Positions 1 through 10,500 of a stretch of DNA of 64,000 nucleotides are shown in pieces (position 1 is the first letter of the stretch; each line of letters begins with the position of its first letter). Origin of the DNA: Dendrophyllia cribrosa (lineage: Eukaryota; Cnidaria; Anthozoa; Scleractinia; Dendrophylliidae). The translations under genes were made by a program, and so were the position numbers. Where the stretch lies: NCBI GenBank assembly GCA_024195265.1, contig JAJLRJ010000007.1, positions 27,690,100 to 27,754,099 on the forward strand, given 5' to 3'. The notes beneath the pieces are model-generated. The model saw nothing but the letters and a program-made list of their open reading frames with translations, ran no database searches and had not been told where the DNA came from.

Positions 1-1094
1 AGAAAAAAAATCGGTACTGATAAATGCAATGTTTGTAGCTAATTTATCTGTAGGTATATGAACTGTAATTTATGAAGTTACTACCGCAAGCGGAAATTTT
101 TTAATTATGTAAATACGGAGCTTAATTCAAAGGCGCTCAGTGTTCATTATCAGAACGTTAAAATAGCTAATTTGGATAAAAGATTCCTTAAATCTTTGCA
201 AAGGATGCTATTGGAGTTACCATTAAAGTTAAAAGCTGTCTAAAACATGAGTTGCCGTTTTTAGCAAACAAAAAAAGCCCAAATCGCCAAGTGTAAACAA
301 AATAAATGTTGCACCCGCGATGTTAAACATGCCTCAAACTTGTGATCCAGCGAAAAGATTCTCTTTACCCAGAAAATTGTTATAACCTACTTGCTGGTAC
401 CTAACCATATCAAGAACCCAATTTAGGAATAAGATCAGGTAGACAAGCAAGCAACTGAAGGTATAATATGTAGATGTGCATTATGAAAGACGAGTTGAGT
501 CGGAATAATCGAACTATAGCTTAGCTCATGTTGTTCAGAAAGCAAGCATTTATTAATTAAGACATACCTTTCTTTCTTTTCCTCTTTTCCAAAGCCACTT
601 GAAATTAATATGTTGCTTTTGGTGGCTGTACAACCCATTTTAAAACACTAAATTCAAAGTTGGAATGTACTTCGCGCAACATTTAACTTTCGTCATTAAT
701 TCATACGCAAGGGTCGATAAAGAATACAAGCGGAAAAACTTCTAAACAAAAGACCACTTTAGGGAATTGTTTTTTCTACAATCCCACTGGCTGCGGCTAA
801 CATAAAAATTGCCAACAAACCACAAAGGAACGTAAAATGTGACTGAAAAGAACTATTGAAAGCTTTTATGCTAAGAAGCAGCGTTTGAAACTGAATGAGA
901 TAAAATGGCACTGGTTTGAGTTGCTTCGTGAATTTGACGGGCTAAATACTGGTTTTGTGCCGTCGTGTTTATTCAGAAATAATTCCTTTATCCAGTTTGC
1001 TTTTCTATACTTATTAAATCCCGGACTTACATTCAATTGATTTTTTGTGTTGCAGTTAGAAAAGCGCGGGTCATGATGATAGCGTGGTATTTAT
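1..1094. other. AT-rich intergenic stretch, no gene seen
   Basis: Short open frames occur on both strands, but none has a recognisable domain, convincing codon structure or splice partners. I see no repeat with clear ends in this stretch. Confidence 0.4.
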
Positions 1095-1183
1095 GAACAA
1101 TTCTTCACCGAAGTGGAGACGGTGAATAGAGGTGGATATAAATATCTACTACTCTTCACCTCCGCTTCGATGAATAATTGTTT
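1095..1183. repeat. Small foldback (MITE-like) repeat
   Basis: An arm at about 1095-1131 is the imperfect reverse complement of 1151-1183; both arms read approximately gaacaatt-cttcaccgaag-tggag. Related motifs recur near 1396-1420, so this may be one end of a longer element of about 350 bp. No target duplication was identified. Confidence 0.5.
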
Positions 1184-1551
1184 ATTACATATAACAAACC
1201 AGAGGATAACAAGCTAAAAATAGTTACCTTATTTCTAACAACTGGGGAAAAAATCGCGAGCGAAATCCAGAACAGTGCCTGGAGGTGGATGACAAATGCT
1301 ATCCAGAGTTTTAGTAGCCAATCAGAGCGCGCAAAAACCACTACTACCGGTTTGGTATACACTTATTCAATTTATACCAGAGAGGAATCATTAGCCTCCA
1401 ATCGAAGCGGCGAATGATTCCTGAGACACAGATAACACGATTCAAGAAGTGGAAACTCCGGCGTTTCGAGACGAATTATGGGACTCAATCTTTCAGTGTA
1501 TGTTCCCTCAAATTGGTTATGAAATTTTAGTTGTAGTCTACTAGAAATAAA

Positions 1552-1555
<4 letters not shown>

Positions 1556-1649
<94 letters not shown>

Positions 1650-1650
1650 T
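1556..1650. repeat. (AT)n microsatellite
   Basis: About 95 bp of nearly pure alternating AT with a few interruptions (atta, atgt). Confidence 0.95.
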
Positions 1651-2268
1651 TACAATAACTGTGTGAATTCCCGCGCGCTGATTGGCTCATTTCTATGGTC
1701 GATGAGAGTATAGACCATGGAAAAATGCGGTCGATTTGTTAAATATTTAGTTTTGTTTGTATTTTGTCCCATTTCAGATGACGCGACGTTCTCTTCAGAA
1801 TTGTCCCCTTATCGGCTTTCTAAAAATTATGCGTTCATATATACACGTGAATAAGACGAAATTCAGTGAAATATTCAATTCTCTATCTAGAATAACATCA
1901 CATGGTCTGTAACTGGACAACAATCAAACCAAGCTAAAAGGTTCTATTATCCATCTCGAGCAGATAATTCAGCTGTAATTGAGTATATCAGGTATATAAC
2001 AATGTATTACTGTTGCTCACTTGTTCTGCGAGTAATGTTCATACATTTTACTTATTTCAAAATACCTACTTTTGGGTTTGCGACAACTCAAAAAGTGAAA
2101 TTCCCGGTGCAACTGAACGTCAACCTTTCCACAGTTAAACCACAAGTACATACTACGGTATCTTATTAAAGTGAAAATTGATTAATTAATTTAACATATA
2201 CTAATAACCTTATGTTAACTTTACATCTCTCTTTGCGCTTTAAGCTGCATATATCAGAACATGACGTA

Positions 2269-2734
2269 GGTCCTGTTTACATGAAAGCCGAGATATGTTT
2301 CGCCCCGGGATGAGTGTCGTCCCTGGATAAAAAAAAATAACAAATCTTTGAATTCGACATAATTAAAAAATTTAAAAAATAAATTAATTAATCTTTGAAT
2401 TGGACATAATAAAAAAAATTGAATGCAAGAGATAAGTTCTTCAGAAGTTCTGCAGAACCTTTAAACTCACCCTAAGCGTTGACTATCATCAACTGGTAAA
2501 ATCAAGTTCATCATAACAAAAAATGGCTGTTTGAACTTTCATTCCGGGAAGAGTGTTTGCATGGAATTTTTCGTTGTGTTTCATCCCGGGATTTCATTTC
2601 ATCGCGCGGTTGTAATCATCCGGGGATCGGAACTCGTCCCGGAACGAAACCATATAAACATAAAAAACGAAAATGACGAGGCACCGAGATGAACTTATCC
2701 CGGGACGAAAAAAGTTCTCATGTAAACGGGCTCT
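2269..2734. mobile_element. MITE with GTTTACATG terminal inverted repeats
   Basis: The left end (ggtcctgtttacatgaaag) and right end (ctcatgtaaacgggctc) are imperfect inverted repeats. The interior carries several copies of a cccggga / cgtcccgg motif. There is no coding capacity. About 466 bp, consistent with a non-autonomous DNA transposon. Confidence 0.55.
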
Positions 2735-3799
2735 TAGTCATCTCTGGACTTTCTATTTTAGTTTGTGCCACGAGTTCAGATCAGGGCCCGATAGAGAAAG
2801 GAACGCTAAGCTGTGGAGGTTCTCAATGACAAAGTCCTATGTGGATATAGTCTCTCAGCCTAGTTTTGAACGAATGGATAGCTAAGCGTTTAGAGTACTT
2901 TAGATGAATATTTCATGGTTAGAACTATTAATTTAGTCCTTTCCTAACTGATTTGTTCTTCATGTGACAAGTCAAAATTCCCTCCTAGTCAGTAAAATAA
3001 CTCGAATTAAAACAACGAATGATACACTTTTGTTTAGTAGAAAGTATAACGCGTATAGTCGTAAATAAATGCGCTTGTCAAGCCATAGCAGACAAGCACG
3101 CAAAGATCGTGTTATTTCTTTCAGTTTCTTGACAACGACAAGGCCTGGGTTCTAGTACGGTTTGGAGACTGGGAACTAAAATAAAAACGTCCCTGTGTGC
3201 ACGTTTATAGATGCATGTATATCGAAAATTTGCGTTTAGACGTAAATTATTATTTTTCCAACAATACATGTTTCTTTTTAACAGTTTATGGTAACGAGTC
3301 AATGAGGGGCGAGAAGACATACTGCACTCAGTCTATTCTTACTAGTCCCAGGAATGCTACTAGTTCCCGGAATGTTATTATATTCCACGTGACCATTGCA
3401 AGGACATATATGACACCTCAGACTTTCCAATGTGTGTATGCATTTAAAACAATCTATTCCTTTTAAACGTAACATTTTCTTTAAACCTTTTACTCCCAAG
3501 AGTGCCATACATCAAAATGCAAGAAAAATTCCAAACACAAATGGGACCATGCAAATGTACTGCCAAAAAGGTCTCATTTGAATGGTCACACCACAGCATT
3601 TCGTCCACAGACTCAAAAGTTAGAACTACACTACGTGTCTCCATAATTGACTCTGGGAGTGAAAGGGTTAAAAAAATAAATGAAACAAAGAATAAAGTGT
3701 CATCCATGGAATCAATTCAGTTCGTTTTTATTGTATGATGTTTGAAAACATTATCTTTATCAAAAAAGAGCGTTAATGATATAAGTTTGTTTTCGCCAT
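2735..3799. other. Intergenic, no gene seen
   Basis: Only short ORFs with no recognisable content. The left part includes AT-rich unique-looking sequence. A poly(A) signal for the minus-strand gene to the right lies near the right edge. Confidence 0.4.
3727..3732 (-). terminator. Poly(A) signal of the coiled-coil gene
   Basis: TTTATT on the plus strand, that is AATAAA on the minus strand. It lies about 68 nt downstream of the stop codon of the minus-strand gene ending at 3800, a normal distance. Confidence 0.5.
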
Positions 3800-4084
3800 C
3801 TAGTCTCCCTCTTCGTTTAACGTTTCCCTGGCCCTTAATATCTGTCTATTTACTCTATTGAATTCCTCAATTTGTCGTTGTCGATGCTCTCGCAAGTTTC
3901 TCCTATGCTCATCTACAGTGGCTTGTAGCCGGTTGATCGCACTTTCGAAGTTTTCTCTTTGTCTTCGTTGCGCTTCCTGGATTTCTTTAATACGGAGTCG
4001 CGCTTGGGCATTCCTTAATGAAGATAAAGTTTGCTCATATCCCATCTCAAGCTCCGTTGTGATATTTCCGACCTCCATTCGGTA
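3800..4084 (-). CDS. Coiled-coil protein, exon 2 (last coding exon)
   Basis: This exon encodes 94 residues plus stop. It begins directly after a good acceptor (tttttcag on the minus strand) and continues in phase 0 from the exon at 4632-4751, giving a predicted protein of 134 aa. The sequence is rich in E, Q, R and N with hydrophobic residues at heptad spacing (repeats of the type IxxAxxRxxxN, HRxxLREHRQRQ), so it should form a long alpha-helical coiled coil. It has no signal peptide, no membrane segment and no cysteine pattern. I do not recognise the family. The spacing, splice sites and downstream poly(A) signal argue for a real gene. An internal ATG lies two codons into the exon, so a shorter product is possible. 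Confidence 0.65.
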   Translation of the reverse strand, partial: YRMEVGNITTELEMGYEQTLSSLRNAQARLRIKEIQEAQRRQRENFESAINRLQATVDEHRRNLREHRQRQIEEFNRVNRQILRARETLNEEGD

Positions 4085-4631
4085 CTGAAAAAGAAATTTT
4101 AAAAAATCGAGAATTTTACAAGTAGTAATATACTTCATTCCATTGAAGAGACGTTGAAATCCTATTGCGTGGTTTAAACCGATTTTCCGATTTTAACCTG
4201 GTCAATATAACAGCGAATTAATGCTGGGGGTAACCCCGCGATGGACTAGCATCCTATCCAGGGGGAGAAGCAATACGCCTTGTTACTTCGTGCTACAGAA
4301 ATCAGATTAACGTAGTTAAGATACCAGAAATCCGTCTTTGTGGTCATTTTAACTGGCTTTAGCCTTTTTTAATTTTGAAAGATTATTCACATTTTATGTT
4401 TAAAATACACTGTCATTTACTCGGCAAATGAAGTGCTGTGCTTTAAGTTCCATCCTGGAGTGGCTATCTGTGTCTCGTTTACGTCTTTATCCGAGTTTCA
4501 GTAAAAATATCAGTCAAATTCTCTTTATCTGATCTATAAAACTTCGTTTTCCATCAATTCCTTCCAGACCCAGTCATCGCCAAGTTCAGAAGAGATGGCG
4601 TATATTGCAAGCTAAACTTTGACAATTTTAC

Positions 4632-4751
4632 CTCTATTAAATTTAATTCCATGTTTCTCATTCCAGTCTGCAGCTCAGTGCTTTCTCGAACAAGCCGATC
4701 AATTGTTTCGAGGTCATCTTTAGATGGCTCGTGTTGTAGCTTATCAGCCAT
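4632..4751 (-). CDS. Coiled-coil protein, exon 1 (start)
   Basis: Forty codons starting with ATG at 4751-4749 and ending at a GAG followed by the donor gtaaaa. Reading frame and phase match the exon at 3800-4084. The N-terminus is acidic and hydrophilic (MADKLQHEPSKDDLETIDRL) and enters the coiled coil. Upstream on the minus strand a tttctttttag tract 26 nt before the ATG looks like an acceptor, so a 5' UTR intron is likely. Function unknown. Confidence 0.6.
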
Positions 4752-5174
4752 CCCAATGTGATTACAAGTAGCAAGGACTAAAAAGAAAATAGTCGAGTAA
4801 CGTTCATCAGTTTAATTGTTGTATATTACTTGACATTTGTTATACACTTTTGCAGCAGAACTACCCAAAAGCATGTTTTGATGGATCCAAAAGTTTTTGA
4901 GAGAGAAAAGGTTTTTGGGGCTTCAGCAATTTTGTCACTTTAAAAAATATCAGGCTTTTACAAGCTCCAAGAAAACAGAATCAGATTTCTGATGGGACAC
5001 CAACACCTGTTCCAGCACCGGACTGGAACAATTTTGGGGCTCCAGGGATCACTCTCAAAAGATCCTGACTGCTCTCACGTATGCAGCTTCTCTTCTCATG
5101 TCAGTTTCCAGAATGTATCCCAGTGTGAATTGAAGAAAACACGCTTGCCATTTTGTTGTAGTGATATGTGATAT
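4752..5174. other. Intergenic / upstream of coiled-coil gene
   Basis: No open frame of note. The promoter of the minus-strand coiled-coil gene should lie here or further right, but I cannot place it from sequence alone. Confidence 0.3.
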
Positions 5175-5355
5175 AGACCTTTCTCGTAATGGCGGCCGAT
5201 TCATTTATTCTTTGATATGTACTTTAATTAGCCTTACTGGCCTCATTTTAGAGTAAAAATTCTTTTGAATTTTGCACATGCTAATGAGGCCAGAAAGGCT
5301 AATTAACATACATATAAAGGAATACATAAACTGGCCTCCATTGTGAAAAAGATCT
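5175..5355. mobile_element. Foldback MITE, about 75-bp arms
   Basis: Arms at about 5175-5249 and 5280-5355 are inverted copies (aatgaggccag-aaggctaattaa and agacctttctc-gtaatggcggcc) separated by a loop of about 30 bp. No coding capacity. Confidence 0.75.
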
Positions 5356-5960
5356 TTGTTGATCAGTATATTCGTTTAATTCAGTGATACGATCGTCATG
5401 AAAGATCATGAAAACGAGAACGCGCAGTTTTAAAAGTAAATTTAAAGTATATATTTTTTCTTTTCAGTTAATTTTTTTATCTATTATGTAAATGAATTTA
5501 AAGTTACACGTATTTGTTATATTTGCCAAAAGAAAATGAAAATGTCATAAAAAATCCAAACAATACGAAGGCTGGTTATACTTACCATTGTATATAACCA
5601 TAAAAAATGACAAAGATCCGACATAAAACAGCATCTTTCGTCAAAGCGACAACCTAAAGATAAATATGGCTGTTTGTGAGCGATGTCATCAGCCTAACCA
5701 ATAACTAAAGGTAACTTATGCAGTGTATTAAATAGAAAGTGCACACTTCGTGCATACCTTATTTTTACTCTAATTCGCACTTTCTTGTACTTTGCTTTCT
5801 CCTTAGTACCTCAGTAATTGTTGAAATGAGTGACTTGTTGAACGGAAAATGGGTTTTATGTTGACATATTATTTATATATAAAAAACAGCAGGTAAAATG
5901 ATATTATCACCTGTAATTACCTATGCCGCCACCACGAAACAAAACAATGGTCTTGATCTA
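5356..5960. other. AT-rich intergenic, nothing identified
   Basis: No ORF, repeat or RNA gene that I can support. Confidence 0.3.
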
Positions 5961-6096
5961 GACTGCAAAACAGTCGGTTTTTCCTTCTTAAGCCATGCGA
6001 GGTTCGAAGCAAGAGGCGCGAAGCGCCGATCCGCGCGCGAGCCTCATGCGCCCGCAGGGTGCGTGAGGCGAGGTAAAAACCGACTGTCCTGCTTCC
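5961..6096. mobile_element. GC-rich foldback MITE
   Basis: The ends gactgcaaaacagtcggttttt and aaaaaccgactgtcctgctt are inverted repeats. The core is markedly GC-rich with short internal palindromes (gcgaagcgc, gcgcgcga, tgaggcg), unlike the AT-rich surroundings. Confidence 0.6.
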
Positions 6097-6368
6097 ATAC
6101 AACGAATTCGTTCCGACTAAAGTTCCGACTAGAGGGTCCGATTACTTCCGTCGAGCGTCTCTCCCCAGTCTCACTCTATGTTTCCACACTCGCTCCAGAT
6201 CTTTTCGGTCGCGGAATTTTTTAGTAACCTGGTTAGTCAAATGATCAAATTATAGGTTTTGTGGAGAATATAAACACACGACGGTTTTCCTTTCTCTATT
6301 TGAAATTGAAAGTCGTCCCTACGAAGGTCTACGAATTCAACAGGAAGCCAAAAAGAGGGAGACATTGG

Positions 6369-6860
6369 GGTTTTCGGCTTTTCGGTTTTGGTCATTTTCT
6401 AGATCGGTTTTTCGGTTTTTGCACTCAAAATTTCCGGTTTTTCGGTTTTTGTATCCGTTGTGGTTTTCGGTTTTTCCTTCTTAAACATCCGGTTTTCGGT
6501 TTTATGAAAAAGAAAGGCAGTTTTTCGGTTTTCAATTTTCACGTCCCAGTTTCCAGACCTTTTTATTTAACTCAATCAACCCGTGAAAAATCACGTGATG
6601 CGCCATCCAAGTGACGTTGCCGGTGAAAGTGGCCTACAAAAGGCAATAGAAGTTTTGCCCGCTAGCTTTTATAAAATGAAAGAAGAAAGATGAAATCGCT
6701 TACAGAGGGTGATGGCCCTTATGTACAGGTTCGACTGTAGTCATATTTCGCTGGGTTTAAGGTTTGCGAAATTGATCATTATGTTCGGCGGTTTTTCGGT
6801 TTTGATCAATTTTTATTGCGGTTTTTCGGTTTTCACGGAAATTTGGAGCGGTTTAGACCC
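6369..6860. repeat. Degenerate cggtttttcggtttt repeat region
   Basis: Many copies of a cggttttt / tttcggtttt motif, clustered at 6369-6540 and again at 6787-6855, separated by less repetitive sequence. The open frame through it (phenylalanine- and glycine-rich) is a by-product of the repeat. Confidence 0.65.
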
Positions 6861-6866
6861 CAATCC

Positions 6867-6888
6867 TCCCCCCCCCCCCCCCCCCCCT
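6867..6888. repeat. Poly-C tract
   Basis: A run of about 20 C at the right edge of the tttcggtttt region; the exact length may be uncertain because of sequencing. Confidence 0.9.
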
Positions 6889-7072
6889 AAAAAATTACCG
6901 CGTAAGCGAAGATGATTGACAGATCGGAAAAGTTAACCTGCACCAAACTACCTAGCGAGGTGGTTTATAAAAATAAACCTAACCCGGTTAAAAAAGTCTA
7001 TTGTTCTTTAATTAATTTCCATGGGAACCAACCGCTAACACGGTTAAAATTCGGTGAACGCCAAAAATACGC

Positions 7073-7155
7073 GGCCGCATCAGGATTTTTTTAACCCGTT
7101 AATTTTAATTAATTAATTGCAAACTGAACCGGGTTAACTACTCTAGTGCGGCCGC
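7073..7155. repeat. Short NotI-site foldback
   Basis: gcggccgca with aacccgtt on the left faces aaccgggtt with tgcggccgc on the right. This is probably one part of an eroded MITE; additional aacccggtt motifs occur at 6978-7045. Confidence 0.4.
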
Positions 7156-7434
7156 AGCCATTTTCTATTTGTTACCGCTATTCTTAAATAACGTTTCTGT
7201 ATACTCGCACATGTTCTACATACATTCTCTAATTCCTTTATGGTGGCGCTTGCGAGGGTGTGGCAAGACATGCGCAGTCTATTCAAGTTCTCAGAATCCA
7301 GTTATTTAATAATATTATATTCAGTGAAGTCCCTCTTGATTCATTATCGAGAGAGTCGAAAACAGACAGAAGATATAGTAGCCAAACGTGAATGTATTGG
7401 TTTGCCATACTTTTATTTATTTACGACAGAAATC

Positions 7435-7569
7435 ATGCTTTCTCCCTCGGGAGAAGAACGTGGAGAAGAAGTCAAGCAGACTCTTCATTCTGGCGATGAC
7501 GAAGGTCTGCTGATTGGTCATGCGAATATGTCGCCTCGCTCAGCAGAACACGAAGCTGGTCAAATTGAG
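7435..7569 (+). CDS. NWD1: NWD1-like gene, proposed first coding exon
   Basis: ATG at 7435 opens 45 codons that end at GAG followed by the donor gtaatt, in phase 0, matching the phase-0 acceptor of the next exon at 11449. The peptide is hydrophilic and acidic with no domain. The frame stays open upstream of this ATG to 7240, so the start is chosen only because the downstream part looks coding. The assignment rests on phase and position, not homology; the true start exon could be elsewhere in intron 1. Confidence 0.5.
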
Positions 7570-10500
7570 GTAATTTAGTTATGTTTTATCATATAACTAA
7601 GGTCGCTTTGTTTCATTTAAGATTCAGAACGCTCGAGAACAACACGCGAAATGTACCGTTCTAAATATAGAGTAAAAAGATGCCACTTCCGCTTTCTCTA
7701 GTCATAATTAGCCCAACCTTTCAGAAACAGAAAAAAAAGCCTTTCATGAACTTTTGAATATCGGTACAGACGTTTTCCTAACTTATCTGTATATTTTTGA
7801 GACATTTGGCCTCCCGTTTCGCTTTGAGTCCGCTTTCGACCCAGAAGTCGGAAATAGAAAATGAAAGTTTTACTGTTTTGGAAATGCCGATTTCTAGCTC
7901 ATTTGCATGTATATCAGACATGTCTCTCGGTAGATTTCCTTTTCGTTTTCAGTCGAAGTCGGAAAATGAAAGTATATTTTTGAAATCCCTGGAATATAAG
8001 TCTTTAAAAAAAATTACATACAGTCGGTAACACTAAATGCAGCTAAATGAAGATACATGTATGCAAAAAACCTGACTGTTGTTGTGTCGGTATTCGCGTT
8101 CCGCTTTCGCTTATCAAAATTACAAATTAATTACACTTTTTAAAAAATGTTTCAAAAAATTCCCGGAAAACAAATTTGACAGTCTTGCCTATGCAAATTT
8201 TGGCAGTTTATCATTCCAAAAAAAGAAATTTGCCTGCGATTTCAATAGCCTTTCAGTGTCAACAACTAAGATAAACAATGGCTTTTGATTCGAAATATAG
8301 ATTTCTTATATACGGTTATTTGAAAGCCTTTACCGGAGCAGTCATAAAAATACAATTCGTTTGATTCACAATATTAATTTAATTGTTTTACAATTTATCA
8401 AAGTTTCAAGTGGTCGGCACTAGTTTAAAATGCCACTGAGACCCGTATAAATCACAAACATTGTCGTAGCTGTTAACAATTAAGTGGCAGTCCCGCTAAA
8501 AGCGGTCCACTCGATTTCGCGACCAAAAATAGTTTCCCTTTATTTTTTGCTGGTGAAAAGGCTTTGGTACACATGTATGAAATACACAATTCTTTTTTTC
8601 AAATTCTTTATTTTCGCCCTGCTACAAGCAAAAAACGAATTCAGGCCGTCTCGGCCTTTTCGACGGTGATCGGAAGACTAAAATTGATGGTTTTTGAGAT
8701 GCGCTCTACGCAGAAACAAATGCAGTTGAAGACATTTTGTTTAGGTCATGTTTCTAAGCTAAACTAGAGTAGTTTACAGACAAAGTGTAAAAAATTTCAA
8801 TAAAATGTTAAGCAAGCTGAGGCAACTTAAAGACAACCCACTCTGAAGCCTATATTCAGACACTGAAAATGGAGCAAGAACGAGGGAAAATTTCTCAAAC
8901 GTTGTGGCCTAAACTTGGTTTTAAAACCACGTCACAATAAAGTTCTTACCTTATTTTATCGAGTTATAAGCTCAAACGTGTGGGTATCCTCCGGGATCGC
9001 AAGCGAGAAGAGATTATAATCAGCCATTGACAGTGTGTTTACATAATTATCGGTCGTGCCAAAAGTCATTTGCATTACTCTTCGGCTCTTCCAAAATGTT
9101 TCTATTGAGGCTTGAATTCGATTGTAGTTCTCCAAGATAAATGTCGACAGCTTCTTTAATACTTCTGCGTCAGAATTAGATCGAGAACAGATGTAAAAGT
9201 TACAATAAGTTGAATAATCTTCATGGCGGCGACACGTTCCGGGCTCGACAAAGCAAACAACGAGGCCTTTTAGCATGTTTCGGAGAAATCTTCATTAAAA
9301 TCAGTACTTGATCCAAATTCTCTGTTCCAGTAACGAGTATTTAAGGTTTTCCACGTCCCTACAATAAAAAGAAAGTCAAAGTTTATTCTGATCCACGATT
9401 TTATACTGTTGAAATTCACCCGTGGCGGAATCTTAACTTGACCGTGGCATGCAAATATCGTATAATTTGAAAAAAATTAACGACAACCAGAAGTTTCACT
9501 GCGATACGTGAACTACTCACCGGTGAGAGGTTGAAATATATGAATAACTTGAGTTTAAGATTCGTTTTTAAGGGCTACTCGCCAAACGACAGCAAAAAGT
9601 TTTTTCGCTTGAAAATGTGTAGCTTCGAGCACTTGGCTTGTGTCATAACTTGTCACACAATGTTATCAAGGTCGCGTGACAAAGGTACGCACATTTTGAA
9701 GCTAAGAAAACTTTCTGCGGTCGCTTGGCGAGAAGCCCTTAAAAAAGAATCTGAAACTCAAGTTATTCATATATTTCAACCTCTCACCGGTGAGTAGTTC
9801 ATGTATCGCAGTGAAATTTCTGGTTGTCGTTGATTTTTTTTTTCAAATTATATCTACAGTATTTACATGCCATGGTCAAGTTTAGTTTCTACCACGGGTG
9901 AATTTCAACAGTATAAAATTGTGGATAAGAATAAACTGTGACTTTCTTTTTATTGTAGGGACGTGGAAAACCTTTAATACTCGTTACTGGAGCAGAGAAT
10001 TTGGATCAAGTACTGATTTTAATGAAGATTTCTCCGAAACATGCTAAAAGGCCTCGTTGTTTGCTTTGTCGAGCCCGGAACGTGTCGCCGCCATGAAGAT
10101 TATTCAACTTATTGTAACTTTTACATCTGTTCTCGATCTAATTCTGACGCAGAAGTATTAAAGAAGCTGTCGACATTTATCTTGGAGAACTACAATCGAA
10201 TTCAAGCCTCAATAGAAACATTTTGGAAGAGCCGAAGAGTAATGCAAATGACTTTTGGCACGACCGATAATTATGTAAACACACTGTCAATGGCTGATTA
10301 TAATCTCTTCTCGCTTGCGATCCCGGAGGATACCCACACGTTTGAGCTTATAACTCGATAAAATAAGGTAAGAACTTTACTGTGACGTGGTTTTAAAACC
10401 AAGTTTAGGCCGCAACGTTTGAGAAATTTTTCCTCGTTCTTGCCCCATTTTCAGTGTCTGAACATAGGCTTCAGAGTGGGTTGTCTTTAAGTTGCCTCAG

